The position numbers were made by a program, and so were the translations under genes. A model generated the notes under the pieces. It did no database searches. It worked only from the letters and a program-made list of their open reading frames with translations, and was not told the origin of the DNA. Below are positions 1 to 11,120 of a stretch of 64,000 nt of DNA, piece after piece. The stretch is from Paramarasmius palmivorus (Eukaryota > Basidiomycota > Agaricomycetes > Agaricales > Marasmiaceae): assembly GCA_037176845.1 (NCBI GenBank), contig JAYKXP010000049.1, forward strand, positions 1 through 64,000, given 5' to 3'. Every line of letters starts with the position of its first letter. The stretch's first letter is position 1.

Positions 1-332
1 ACATCCGCGAAATCCCCCTCGAGGTCAAGACTCTTCGTATGGACATGGAGGATGCCCAGGCAAAGAAGCTTGCCACCTTGGAGAAGAAGATGGGTCGGTT
101 GGAGAAGAAGCTGAATGTGATCTTGGCCTGGGTCGGCGCCGAGGAGTCTTCGTCCGAGGAGGAGCCAGAAGACAAAGGAAAGGGCAAGGGAAAGGCGAAG
201 GCCGAGGAAAGTGAGGAGGAAGACAGTGAAGAAGAAGAGAGTGAGGAAGAAAGTGAGGAAGAAGAAAGCGAAGAAGAGAAAACGCCTCAGCCGAGGATGA
301 CTCGGAGCCAGAAGGGAAAGGGGGCACAGTAG
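1..332 (+). CDS. C-terminal fragment of an acidic coiled-coil protein (partial, antisense to the adjacent gypsy pol)
   Basis: The frame is open from the window edge (codons from position 3) to a TAG at 330-332. The first 50 or so residues are Lys/Glu heptad-like and probably coiled coil. They are followed by a long Glu/Ser/Lys tract and a basic tail ending in QKGKGAQ. I do not recognise a family. It is convergent with the minus-strand chromovirus pol, which ends at 493. No LTR end is visible between the two, so it probably lies inside the element, between pol and a 3' LTR outside the window. It could instead be a host gene flanking a truncated element. It is low-complexity, so the reading frame could be compositional. 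Confidence 0.4.
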   Translation, partial: IREIPLEVKTLRMDMEDAQAKKLATLEKKMGRLEKKLNVILAWVGAEESSSEEEPEDKGKGKGKAKAEESEEEDSEEEESEEESEEEESEEEKTPQPRMTRSQKGKGAQ

Positions 333-492
333 ATCGTGCGAACACCGGCCGACCTTTCTTGTCCTTCTTGTAGCATCATCATAGGCCGTTAGTGTACAAA
401 ATATACAAGTATCATCGTCCGAACAAAATGCGAGAGAAGAATAATAAGAATAATTACTTATGTGAGGGTATCATATAAAACAATCAAGAAAA

Positions 493-3400
493 TCAAGAAG
501 AGCTTACGGCCGTTACATAGCCGAAAAGGGCTTGAAGGATAGGGACGTGTTGTTCGAGAGGACCCGGCTTCGTACGATTGCTGGGCTTGGAATGGAAGTC
601 GTTGATAGCTTCGCCCGGGTCAAGGTCTTCAGCAGAGATCCATTCGAATTCTTCGTCAGTACCTTCGTAGCCGGCCCATCGTACGAGATACCGGAGGCGA
701 CACTTGTACCTTCTATCCAACTTCGAGTCTAGAATCTCAGCAACCTCGTAGTGCGGGTCACCTTCATCGTCGATCTCGACCGGAGGCGGAGGAGGTAGAG
801 TGCGATTGGGTATCTCGGATGGGACAAAGGGTTCGATTTGGGAAACGTGGAACACGGGGTGTATGGTGGACATGTAGTCGGGGAGTTTGATAGTGAATGC
901 GTTAGAGCTGGGTTGGGCAAGGATAGTGAAGGGTCCGAGGTATCGTTCTGCGAGCTTCTTAGTCGGACGAGTAGTCTTGATGTGTTTGGCGAGGACGTAG
1001 ACTTGTTGACCAATTTTGAAGTCCGGAGCCGGATTGCGTTTGGTGTCGGCCGTAGCCTTATAAGCTTCTTGTGCAGCCTTGATCTCTTCGCGCAAGAACT
1101 GATGAACCTCATCAAGGTTGGTGACATAGTTCCTGGCTTTCTCGGATGCGAGGTCGACCTCAGGATGCACGGTGATGTCCGGGTGATATCCCTTGTTGGC
1201 AAAGAAAGGAGATATACCGGTCGAAGTGTTGGGTGCGTTGTTGTATGCGAACTTGGCCAGAGGAAGGAGTAAATCCCAGTTGTCCTGTTGGTAAGTGCAA
1301 TACATACGCAAGTACTGTTCCAGAGTTTGGTTTGTACGTTTGGTTTGACCATCGGCTTTGGGGTGGTAACCGGAGGTGAAGTGAAGCTTCATGTTCAAGG
1401 CTTTGCCGAGGCTTCGGCTGAAGGAGGATACGAATTCGGATCCATGGTCGGAGGTGACATGATTGGGAACGCCGTGCTTGGCGAAGACATGGATCACGAA
1501 GAGTCGTGTGAGAGTTTCAGAGTCGATTTTCTTAGGGAGAGGAATAAAGATAGCTTGTTTGGATGCGCGATCAACAACCACGAGGATAGAAGTGTGGCCA
1601 TTAGAGTCAGGAAGTTGTTTGATGAAGTCTAATGAGATGGAGTCCCAAGGTCGTACGGGTACCGGAAGAGGTTTGAGTAGTCCGTACGGACGATGTCAAC
1701 GAGATTTGTTCCTACCACAGTCGGTGCATGATCGTACGTAGTCTTTCACAAAGTCTCGGATCCGAGGCCAGGTATAGAGGCGACGGATAACAGCGAGAGT
1801 CTTGTTCTGACCGTAGTGCCCGGCAAGGATATGATCGTGGTGTTGCTTGCAGACTTGTAGGCGTAAGTCTTCGTGCGAAGGAACGTATATTCTGCCGTCT
1901 AGTCGGAGGAGACCAGAGTCATCGATTGACCAGCGCGGATGATCCTTTTTCGCATGTTGCATGCCCGCAACTGCTTCAGGATCGGATGAGAGGGAATTTC
2001 GGATATCAGAGTGGAGCTTTTCAGCGTCCATGATGTAGCTTGCACGGAGGCAGGGTTCTTCAAGATAGGTAGCGCAGAGGGAAGTGATGAGCTGTTCATT
2101 GGTGAAAATGGGTCTAAAGTTCTGAGGATTGACTGCTGCGTAGCCGCTATCCCCCTCTTTAGGGTAGACGTCCCATCGTCTAGTTAAGGCATCTGGTTTG
2201 GCCCCCAGTTTGCCCGGCCGAAAGCGGATTACCATGTTGAAGGCTGAGAGGTACTCCGACCACCGTACTTGACGTCGGGTAAGAACCTTGGTAGTAGAGA
2301 AGTACTCCAAGTTCTTATGGTCCGTAACGACATCAATCGAATTAGGAGCTCCTTCGAGGTAGTGACGCCAAGTTTTAAACACTTCGAAGATAGCGAGTAA
2401 CTCTTTGTCGTGCGTATCGTAGTTGAGTTCGGCCCCAGTGAGGGTACGGGAGAGGAATGCGACCGGATGAAGTTCACCGTTAGGAAGGGTGATGGAAAGG
2501 ATGGCAGCGATAGCGTAGTCGGATGCGTCAGTTTCGACCGTGATCGGGCGATCAGGTTCCCAGTGCGTGAGCACCGGAGCTCGGGTGAAAGCTTCCTTAA
2601 GGTCTTCGAAGGCCTGCTGGGCTTCGGACGACCAGTTCCATTTGACGTCCTTCCGGGTGAGTCGGGTAAGAGGAATAGTGATGTCGGAGTAGGCGTAGAT
2701 GAATCTGCGGTAGAAGTTGCAGAAACCCAGGAAGGATTGGATGTCTTTGACTTTGCGAGGAACGGGCCAGTCAGCAATAGCTTGGACCTTGTCTTCAGCC
2801 ATACGAAAGCCGTCGGGCGAGAGGATGTAGCCGAGGAACTCGCATTCGGATACGTGGAATTCGCACTTCTTCGGGTTACAGAATAAGCCGTGCTTCTGCA
2901 GACGCCGTAGGACTTCTTTGACGTGCTTCTCGTGCTCGTCCATGTTCTCGGAATAGATGAGAATGTCGTCTAGGTAGACAACAACACAGACATCGAGCAT
3001 GTCAGCGAAGATGGAGTTGACGAACCGCTGGAAAGCAGCAGGAGCGTTCGTGAGTCCTTCGGGTATGACGTTCCATTGGTAGGATCCGTATCGGGTGCGG
3101 AATGCGGTTTTCCACTCGTCGCCGTCTGCGATTCGTACGAGATGGTACGCATGGCGAAGATTGAGCTTGGTGTAGACGCTAGCCTTACTCGGGGCATCGA
3201 GCAGGTCGGAGATAAGGGGAAGTGGATAACGGTCCTTCTTGGTGATCTTGTTCAAACCTCTAAAGTCCACGCAGAGGCGTAGTGCGCCAGACTTCTTCTT
3301 GACGAAGAGCACTGGTGCGCCAAAGGGCAAACCGGATGAGGTGATGAAACCACTGCGAAGGTTCTCGTCCAAGAACTCCCGAAGAGCTTTAAGCTCTGCC

Positions 3401-4458
3401 TCCGAAAGAGGGTAGACACGGCCGAGAGGCGGTTCAGTGCCTTCCTCGAGTTCGATCTTCAGATCGTACTCTCGGTGCGGAGCAAGCTTCCAGGACAGAT
3501 CCTCGTTGAAGACGGATGCGAACTCGTGATAAGGAGGTGGAATGGCGGACATATCAACCGGCTCAATGTCGCCAGATTTCGCAGCTAAGCTTGGCTCTGA
3601 AGGATCCTGGGCCCAGAGGGTATACTGCTGGGAGCCAGGCTCATTGCAGGCACGGAGGAAAGCTCCGGCCGAAACAAGAGTGATGGGAGCAGGAGCAGCG
3701 CGAGTTTCGGGAAGAGTGTAGATGGGTTCGTACGGCCAGGAAGGCTTATGTGGCTTTCTCGTCCGAGGAGGAGTCGAACGATCTGGCAAAGCGGAGGTGG
3801 ACGAATCTGACGAGGAGTCGGATGCGGCCAAAGCAGGTCGCGGAACTGCAGAAGGAGAAGCTGCGTTGTGGTGCCGGAATGTGATACTGCCATCAGCCCA
3901 GTTAATCAACGGATTGTGGTGGGTGAGCCAGTTGTATCCTAGTACTACGTTGCAGTCGGAATCTAGTCGGGTGACGTAGAAGTCGAGGTGAAAGAGATCT
4001 CCGGAGCCGAAACGGATAGGAAGAGTAACCATCTCGGTGATAAGCGTACCGCTTGAACCGTCTAAGAGTTTGAGTCGCACGGGAGGTATCTGCTCTGTGG
4101 GAATAGAGTACTTACGGACGTAGTCACTATCTATGAAACAGTGGGAGGATCCGGAATCTACTAGAGCAAGCAAGTGTAGGAGTAGGGATTGGAAAGGGGA
4201 AGAACAAGAAGTAGAAGGTTCGGATGCGGGCAATGTATCTAAAGTAATATTACAAGACAAGGGAACGCGTAAAGACTGGCTAGAGAGAGCGGCTGCATTG
4301 AGAGTGACTTCGTGGTAGACACCAGAAGGCTCAACGCAACTCCGAGCTGGTGTCGAATCGTCGGAGCCGCGCTCTAATTTTTCGATTCGGACGAGGACTC
4401 GTTCTTCTCGACAGTAGCAGTGCGACCAGAGGCCTTTTTCGCATCTCGGGCCTTCTTC
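493..4458 (-). pseudogene. pol: chromovirus pol (protease-RT-RNase H-integrase-chromodomain), one in-frame stop
   Basis: The frame opens at 4458, upstream of the gag stop, so it is probably read by -1 frameshifting; the first conserved block starts near 4260. In order I see an aspartic protease motif ([12 protein letters not shown]), the RT catalytic box (YLDDILIYS), an RNase H region, the HHCC zinc-binding integrase N-terminus (H-H...CTDC), the integrase core, and a chromodomain-like end (YLVRWAGYEGTDEEFEW, about residues 290-310 of the last segment). The open frame stops at a TGA (1696-1698) just after the HHCC module and continues in the same frame (1698 minus 1581 is 117) to the stop at 493. 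CGA to TGA is the simplest explanation. With readthrough the protein would be of normal length. Confidence 0.85.
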
Positions 4459-6158
4459 TTAGCACAGTCGTTGATGTTGTGCTTATCGCCGCAGAACATG
4501 CAAAGACCGTTGTCCTTGCGGCGCTTTCGTTCCTCGTCCGTGAGTCGGCCGTTCTGGAGTTTGCCTTCAAGCCACGAAGGGAGTGACTTCGACTGATTGC
4601 CGGACCCGGACTTGGATGAGGAAGAGGAAGAAGAGGAAGAAGACGATCCGGAAGGTTTGGATGATGAAGAGCCGGAGGAGGTGCCAGAGCCACCGCCCGA
4701 AGACGAGCTCTTGCTTTTACCGGAATCCGAACTGGTGCCAGACTTTGAACCGGAAGTCTGGGTAGTCCCTTTCACTCGTCCCGTCTCGCCCAGGCGAGCC
4801 CAGTGACGGTTATCCATAGTACGAGCGAGGGAGCGGAGTGCGACGAATGTATCAGGCCTACCGGCTTTCGTAACATCGTCCTTGAGTCGGTCGGGAAGAC
4901 CGCGGTAGTACTGGAAGGTGTATGCGTTTTCGCCCCAGTCAAGTTCGGCGATGGTATCCTGGAACTTCAGGTCGTAGCTACGGATGCGGTCGAATTCGCC
5001 CATCTTGAGGGTGCAGAGAATCTCCTCGCACTCCTCTCGTATGTTCTGAGGACCGAAGTTGTCGATGAGTTCCTCCAGGAAAGCGGACCAGCTGCCCATC
5101 CAGAGTGGCCGATCGCCTAGGCGATGTCCGAGGATGTCGTGCTGAAACCACTTGGCAGCGTTGCCACGGAGGAAGGAAAGTGCGAACCGGATTTTGGCGG
5201 GAGAGTCGTAGAAGATATCCGGTCGATCGTTAAAGTGGAGAGTGAGGGACGCACACCAGGGTTTGAGTTGTTTAGGGTTACTACCGTCGAAGGTATCGGG
5301 ATCCTTGAGTTTGGACTTAGCGCGAGGCTTGTCCCGAGGAGTGCTCATGACGCGCGCCGTGAGGGCGGTGAGCAACCTAGTAATGTCAGCGAAGGTGTCG
5401 AAGTGATCATCGTCCTCAGGAGGATCCCTCGGTGGACTCGGACCACCAGGAGGAGGACCAGGAGGAGGAGGTGGACCACCAGGAGGACCCCCGCCGCCAC
5501 CGCCAGGATCACTCCCGTCATCATCGTCGCCAGAACCGTCTCCATCATCACCTGGAGGTAAATCAGGGTTCTGTCCTTGGGGTAAGTCTGTTGCTTCGCC
5601 CTCGTCTCCGGCGGCATTGTCGTTCCCACCGCCCGCCTCACCTGAGACGTTCGGATGAGTAACTCCGCCGGCTGCACCAGAGCCTTCTCCGTGCCCGCTT
5701 CGCCTCCTGGGTTCCGGTGTACGAGGCCCGGAAGCACTCGTTCCCGCAGGAGAGACTAAGGGAGCAGGAGGATTAGAGGATAGGGAATAATGATTAACAG
5801 AGTCAGCCGACAAGTACGATTGTCGCTTGCGGCGTGAAGTAGATTGTAGGAGGTGGGCTGTAATGGAGCCTTCCTCGAGGATGCGTTGGAGGTCTGCCTT
5901 GGTCTGAGGCTCCTCCGGCAACTCGTTACAGAGTGAGTCGATAATGAGGTCGCCCTGCGTTACGAAGGTATTAGCTTTGCGTGCAGCTCACGTGACCTTT
6001 CCGATTGCAGCAGGGATGCCTTGAGCTCGGCGATTAGCTCGGTCGTCGCGCGAGGTTGACTTGTGGGATGTGGGTTTCATGGTGAGAGTAGTAACAGGGA
6101 TTTCATTGCGATATTTGAAGTCGACGTGTGGACGATAGTTGAAGTCGGTATGGGACAT
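4374..6158 (-). CDS. gag: chromovirus Gag with zinc knuckle; one in-frame TGA near the N-terminus
   Basis: The likely start is the ATG at 6158, 28 bp inside the 5' LTR edge. The frame is broken by TGA at 5988-5990 and is then open for more than 500 codons to TAG at 4374-4376. The middle holds a proline/glycine-rich linker and a retrotransposon gag domain (segments around [14 protein letters not shown] and [13 protein letters not shown]). A Ser/Gly-rich stretch follows, then a zinc knuckle [13 protein letters not shown] with C-X2-C-X3-H-X4-C spacing, one residue shorter than the usual CX2CX4HX4C. An A5 run directly before the stop (AAA-AAT-TAG) lies where the -1 shift into pol is needed, but it is not a canonical slippery heptamer. 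Confidence 0.75.
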
Positions 6159-6185
6159 AGAGCAACAGTTCGAAGTAGAAAATAC

Positions 6186-6714
6186 TGTTAGGACTGTGCA
6201 AGAAAGAGACAAGAGAGCACGGCCGACGACGGACGGAACGTCGTACGAGGAGAAGACCGTGCGAGGAGAATTATCGCTGAAGCTATCGGCAACAGCACTG
6301 ATGCACTATGCAGGATGAGAGCGTACGAAGGAGATGCCTCGTACGGAGAGCAAGAGATAGAGACGGCAGAGACCAAGTGTCTCGGCTGTAGAGCAAGAGG
6401 ATGATAGAGATGAGGGTAGCAGAGAACAACGTTAATTTTCTACTTGAGTTACTCGGTATAATACATCTAGTTTATATACTATGGATATACGCGGGCGCTT
6501 GGGTATCATGTGTAGTCCATGTGGTATATGTGTCAAGAAGGCGCAGCAAGAAAACGGAGATTATATCAACGTGGAATAGTGTAAGCGGAATGAGACGGAA
6601 ATGAAAAGTATGTTACCGACATACGTCGGCTGAAGGAAAGTCGAAAGAGTAGAGAGGTAGAGAGGTAGAGGTCGTTCGCACGAAATGATACGGCCGAGTC
6701 GTACGGATGTAACA
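6186..6714 (-). repeat. putative 5' LTR of the chromovirus (529 bp)
   Basis: It starts and ends with a perfect 5-bp inverted repeat, TGTTA (6186-6190) and TAACA (6710-6714), which gives the canonical TG...CA. It lies immediately upstream of gag on the minus strand and holds a TATA-like box. The partner LTR is outside the window, so the boundaries rest on the terminal repeats and position only. Confidence 0.5.
6471..6479 (-). promoter_or_regulatory. TATA-like box in chromovirus LTR
   Basis: The minus strand reads TATATAAA here, about 235 bp into the proposed LTR and 310 bp before the gag start. That is a usual place for the U3/R promoter of an LTR retrotransposon. Confidence 0.35.
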
Positions 6715-8861
6715 GTATCTGGCCACTGCTATAGCTTATATTAGTGGTTCTGTCAATACAGACCCTTTCCTGAAAACTGTAGGGAGCTATACTATGTTGG
6801 ATCACAACTGGTACACTGTCTGTGCATGGTCTAAGACATATCAAAGGGACTATTTGCTTTTAAACACTTTTAATACCTTTTCATGACCAACCAAAGAGAT
6901 GAGCGGGTTCAAGGGAACAATCCAAGTTGATGTAGAGGACGGCTTCATCGGCAGATATGATCCGAGAGCATATGGAAGGCACTTGCTGAGTCTAGAATTG
7001 TTGGCCATGGTTGTTCCTATTGATCGGACACGGAGGCAAAGCTGTAGAACTGTGACGCATATGGACTATCTCTATTCCTCACTTATTCCGCTTGCGTTCC
7101 GTCTGTTTTCCATCTTTTATTACATATTTCTTTACTTATATTTCTGGACAGTATATATAGGCTTGCAGTTTGTAGGTAGAAGGGCAGAGAAGACGAAGAG
7201 AGAGTGTACTGTTAGCCCATATCATTAGGTTGTATGTGGCTGTCGCTCAAATAGACCTCTTTGATCTGATAGTTGATCTGCTGGCACATATGCATTTCAA
7301 TTGGACCTCTTATATAAGTTGATCCAGTGGTGTTTCATGCTTGTTACGAGTCAACCTCTGATCAGACCTGGTTGATCTATTGACGACCTTTGCATTCACT
7401 TCCACTTCCTCAGGACAGGCCCTAGATTGAAAGTCTAGTTGAGACCTTACTGTATACAAGAGCTTAAGTTGTATTGGCAGAGAGATCAAGTATTCTGGCT
7501 TGTGATCTGTAGCTCTAAGCATTGGTTGCATTGCATTTCTGTGTAGAGATTAGACCTTGGACTAGCTTTTATAAGCTTCAGTGATGTAGAGAGGCCCAGA
7601 TTGACCATTTGGAGAGTCAGTTGGATTCCTGCTTGCGCACAGTTTGTTGATTTGATTCTATCAGGATCAGTACACTTGAGGCAGTATTGGTTGAACTCAA
7701 GGTCGCTACCTATAGCACTTGGGACTGTTTCCTACCCTATTATAAGCATTCGTAACCTTTAGTCACCCCTAATATAAGGTGTATCTCGATTGCTTTTGAA
7801 GTAACAAAGAGCGTATCATCACTCTCAGATCTATAGTTTGTGTACTATTCTAAGTACGGCAACTCTGATCATGTCGAACCACACTTGCACAACTAGTCAC
7901 CACTAGTGTGCTGCTGTTCATAACCAGCATCTACTGAATCTTTGTATTTGTGGTCTTTTACTAGGCTTCTGCTGTGTCCTACAGTTCTATTAGTGACCCA
8001 AAGTCGCAGAGCCCACCACTTATACTTAGGTTGTTAGTGACACATTACCGGATTTGATTACTTTCAGTGAATATCAAGCCTCGAGGTCATGGTTAGATGT
8101 CTGATAAGATAATGAATAATCTGGACATTTGTTATCTTTTGACGGACATTGAGCCTCGCAGTGCAGTCAATGTCCAGACATGACCACGTTTGCTGGACTG
8201 CTGGATCTGGGCAACAACAAATCTGGATCTGGATTTGTTGGTGTTTTGTTTGCAGGGAAAACTCTGCAAAAATCAGGCATTCCAGGTGCATTGTTGCCGC
8301 ACCAAAGCATGCTGAAAACCAATCCTTTTTGGATGGTTATTGCTGCACTATGATAAAGATTTGATTTTAGGCATGCCAGAATGCAATGTGAACACAAGTA
8401 AAATTTGACATTTCATTCATGTTTTGTTTGCCCGATTTTCACACTAAAATATGTAGTTCTATTCTCATTTTCATCTTTCTTGAGCACTGTCCAAATCTCA
8501 GATTTTCTGTCCATTTTGGCCACTGTATAATTTGGAGTGATATCCTACCTAAATCACAGTCAAAATCCAGCTAAAACTCAGAGTTCTCAGAGTATTCCCG
8601 TATTGGTACAACTCCACAACAACAATCAATTCTCACTCCATTTTCACCTGATCCTACCCAACCTAACATGGAAGTTTCTCACAATGTTTTCCCCTGTGAG
8701 CAACACAGCTACAATAACCAGGTGGCTGTAGTGAAATAAATATATTATTTAGCTAACTAAAACAATCAGTAAATTACATGATGGCAACATTGCATTGTTC
8801 AGGGTACCCAAGTAACACAATAAGCCTATGAAGCAGGGTCTGGAGATTGCAATGTACCCTA
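6715..8861. other. gene-free AT-rich relic DNA
   Basis: I see no coding region with recognisable similarity. Two short segments are shared with 28.96-29.42 kb: 7361-7480 resembles 29283-29420 in the same orientation, and 7858-7915 resembles 28960-29015 in inverse orientation. This is diverged dispersed repeat DNA, possibly old LTR remains. Confidence 0.5.
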
Positions 8862-9205
8862 CTAACCAGACCACCCTTCCTCTTTATTATCATCATCTGG
8901 GTTAGGGTCAGAAATGTACCCCTCCTCCTCCTCCTCCCCCTTCTGCTGCTGCCCATTGCTCGTCTCCCTGTCAAGCCAACACCTTTCTCTGGGGTCTTGA
9001 GTGCTCCAAATAACCTTGAACTTCTCTACCAGATGCTCCCTGATCTTGGCTTGCCAGAAGCCATACGCAGCAGCCCCTTTAGCCCATGAAATTGCCAAAT
9101 TGGCTGTTGCATGGCTATGCCAGCTAGCCACCTCGTATTATAAGCTGGCACAGGTCCTCATGATCTCCTTGTGCAATAATTCCACCTCTTCTGTCCACTA
9201 ATTTT
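8862..9205 (-). pseudogene. C-terminal end of a KDZ (CxC2-type) transposase, separated from its body by a gypsy insertion
   Basis: The minus strand encodes a segment starting WTEEVELLHKEIMRTCASL, then a stop, then YEVASWHSHATANLAISWAK and an end rich in Glu/Asp. From memory of the family, KDZ transposase C-termini have a (W)xEEVELLxEEMRR block followed by a W-rich A/Y-x-x-Q-A segment, and this matches well. The gypsy LTR edge at 9267 lies just upstream. Removing that element (9267-20592) makes this piece contiguous with the region carrying the KDZ body at 22.3-25.3 kb on the same strand. The internal TAA marks it as decayed. Confidence 0.6.
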
Positions 9206-9266
9206 AGTACCTAAATTTTCTCCTGATTTTTCTGACTACAACAGTATTTTTTTCATGTACCTATGT

Positions 9267-10105
9267 TGAGGAAGATAGAGTTAGTCCACTGAGGGACTAT
9301 GCAGATGACGAGGTCGGAACGGCTACCCGAGTAGACGTAGATTCGAAAAATGACAAATCGAGTCGTCGTCGTAGAATGAGGATGAAAATGAAAAGATCCT
9401 GGGAACGTGTAAGACACGAGGCGGTACCAAATGCGTCTGTCCGGTGATGATTCACCGATAAGGCCGCGAATTGAAAATAAAAGATAGAATATAAAATATA
9501 CTTCATGCTTTGACTCTTGATGTGCTCGTATGCTCTTGATGCTCTTGTGGGCTCGACTCGAGGGCTCAGAGATGAGGGAGAAAAGAAAGAAGGGAAGATG
9601 TCACATTTTTCTGACAGCTCGTCAGGTAAGCGTCACGGTGGTCCATGTGCAGATACAAACACGCCATACAACAAAATTGATAACGATAAGATAAATAAAA
9701 GTCCATGAAAATAATATTTTGAATCCACGTCATCGTGCATCCTCAGCCTTCGGGTGTCCACCAGACGAAATCACGCAGGCACTGCTAATGAGCTGACCAG
9801 GCCCACCCGTATCGGCGACCCCGAACCTTTACGAGGTGTGCATTAGCTGCAGGGTGGGACTGGAATTCCTTGGACTTGCTAGACGCTTCGTCGTATCGTA
9901 TTGTGTGCGTGCTTGGGAATGGAAAGGAAGGTTGTAGGAGAGGAATGGAAAACCTGAGCTAAAAGAAGTATGGAGGTAAAGTAGGAGAGTCAGTAGGAAT
10001 CTGGAGGTAGAAGAAAAGAATGAAATAAAATGTATAAACCCTGGTGCACCCTTGCACCATCATCGTTCTTCAAGATCTACCAGGAGTCCCAACGACTCCA
10101 CGACA
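9267..10105 (-). repeat. 3' LTR of the 11.3-kb gypsy element (839 bp)
   Basis: It is nearly identical to 19754-20592. Visible differences are T/C in GCGT(C/T)TGTCC-type context near 9440, and two adjacent transitions near the end (CCACGACA here, CCGTGACA in the partner). Confidence 0.9.
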
Positions 10106-10138
10106 GAGAGGAATGCTTTAAAGACTGTCCTCGGTATC

Positions 10139-11038
10139 CTAGTCGGCAAAGTCGTATCCCTCGACATAGCTGACTGTCCCATCTTCATGAACCTCCAATC
10201 CCATCAACAACGGATTCTTCAGCCACCACTCTGCCCACATCTGACTATCGCAAACCCACTTCCTCCTAGCCGCCGACACAAACAACTCTATATCTTCCAC
10301 TCCTATCCCACTAGCCTTGCAACCCAAATACATCTCCTTGAAAACATTAGAGAATACAAGAGGCCCCTTCTCTTCCAGGGTTGGCCGCTCGTGGTACCTA
10401 TGAAACAAACGATCGTCAGCTCCCTCATCTGCATCAAGAATAAACGGTCTGGTATAAGAAATGAAACGTTCCAGCGTCCACAGTTCGCGTAAAGTGCGAT
10501 ACCGGTACGGGACATACTCCGGGAGTAGAGCAGGACTCTTCTCTTTGGCCCAGAGGTAATCCTCTATTTCTGTCCATGTGAGAAAGGGGTCACGACGATA
10601 GACGGTAATAGTAACCGGTAGCGAGGTGAATGCCTCCGTGAATCCAATGTCCATCTCGACCTCGTAGTGATAAGCAATAGTACAAAGTTGACGTTGTTGC
10701 CCATAGTACGGAATACTAACAGGTACCCCCAGCAAACCTCGCGTAGCAGCTACTCGTAGATTCGATAGCATGAATGAAGTCCCATCGCCTATCTCTTCAA
10801 CCTTGCAGAAACCTTTGGCATCGTAGTTGAGAACGTTAAGGGGAAGCGACGTGAGGTACTGTGGTTGATGGGAGCCGTTGTTTGATGGATCTATGGCAGT
10901 CAGTTCGATACGGTGAGGGAAACAAGGCGGATATTTTCGAATGGTCTCGGAAAGAAACTGCGGAAAGAAAGAATAAGTATGAACGTCCTTGGAAAGAGAA
11001 ATTGTCGGGCTTAGAAAGGCTGAACGGAGAGGTGCCAT
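10139..11038 (-). CDS. intact extra ORF (299 aa) between integrase and 3' LTR; function unknown
   Basis: It starts with ATG at 11036-11038 (MAPLRSAFL) and is uninterrupted to the stop at 10139, while every other long reading frame of this element contains an in-frame TGA. It starts 83 bp after the pol stop, in a different frame, where some LTR elements carry env-like or captured genes. I see no signal peptide, membrane helix, zinc knuckle or coiled coil. Composition is that of a globular alpha/beta protein rich in aromatic residues (EMYLGCKASGIGVEDIEL; WAEWWLKNPLLMGLEVHEDG). I do not recognise it. It could be a lineage-specific retroelement ORF or a captured host gene. Confidence 0.6.
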   Translation of the reverse strand: MAPLRSAFLSPTISLSKDVHTYSFFPQFLSETIRKYPPCFPHRIELTAIDPSNNGSHQPQYLTSLPLNVLNYDAKGFCKVEEIGDGTSFMLSNLRVAATRGLLGVPVSIPYYGQQRQLCTIAYHYEVEMDIGFTEAFTSLPVTITVYRRDPFLTWTEIEDYLWAKEKSPALLPEYVPYRYRTLRELWTLERFISYTRPFILDADEGADDRLFHRYHERPTLEEKGPLVFSNVFKEMYLGCKASGIGVEDIELFVSAARRKWVCDSQMWAEWWLKNPLLMGLEVHEDGTVSYVEGYDFAD

Positions 11039-11120
11039 GGAGGGAAAAGGGAAGAAAGAACGAATGAACTCAAAGAAAAGAAAAGCTTTAATATGGGATA
11101 AGTGGATCTTTTAGAGAACC

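Larger units (their letters stand above)
1..6714 (-). mobile_element. Ty3/gypsy chromovirus LTR retrotransposon (3' end outside window)
   Basis: Gag, protease, reverse transcriptase, RNase H, integrase and a C-terminal chromodomain occur in this order on the minus strand, which is the Ty3/gypsy order with the chromovirus hallmark. The 5' LTR is proposed at 6186-6714, starting just upstream of gag. The 3' LTR is not in the window. Gag and pol each carry one in-frame TGA (5988-5990 and 1696-1698) but no other breaks, so this copy is young but probably inactive. Gag and pol frames overlap (4374-4458) and pol is in the -1 frame relative to gag. Confidence 0.85.

Noticed and set aside
25..345. Minus-strand Ser/Pro/Leu-rich open frame opposite the acidic fragment
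   Set aside because: It is the antisense of an Asp/Glu/Lys-rich stretch; such mirrors come from base composition, not coding.
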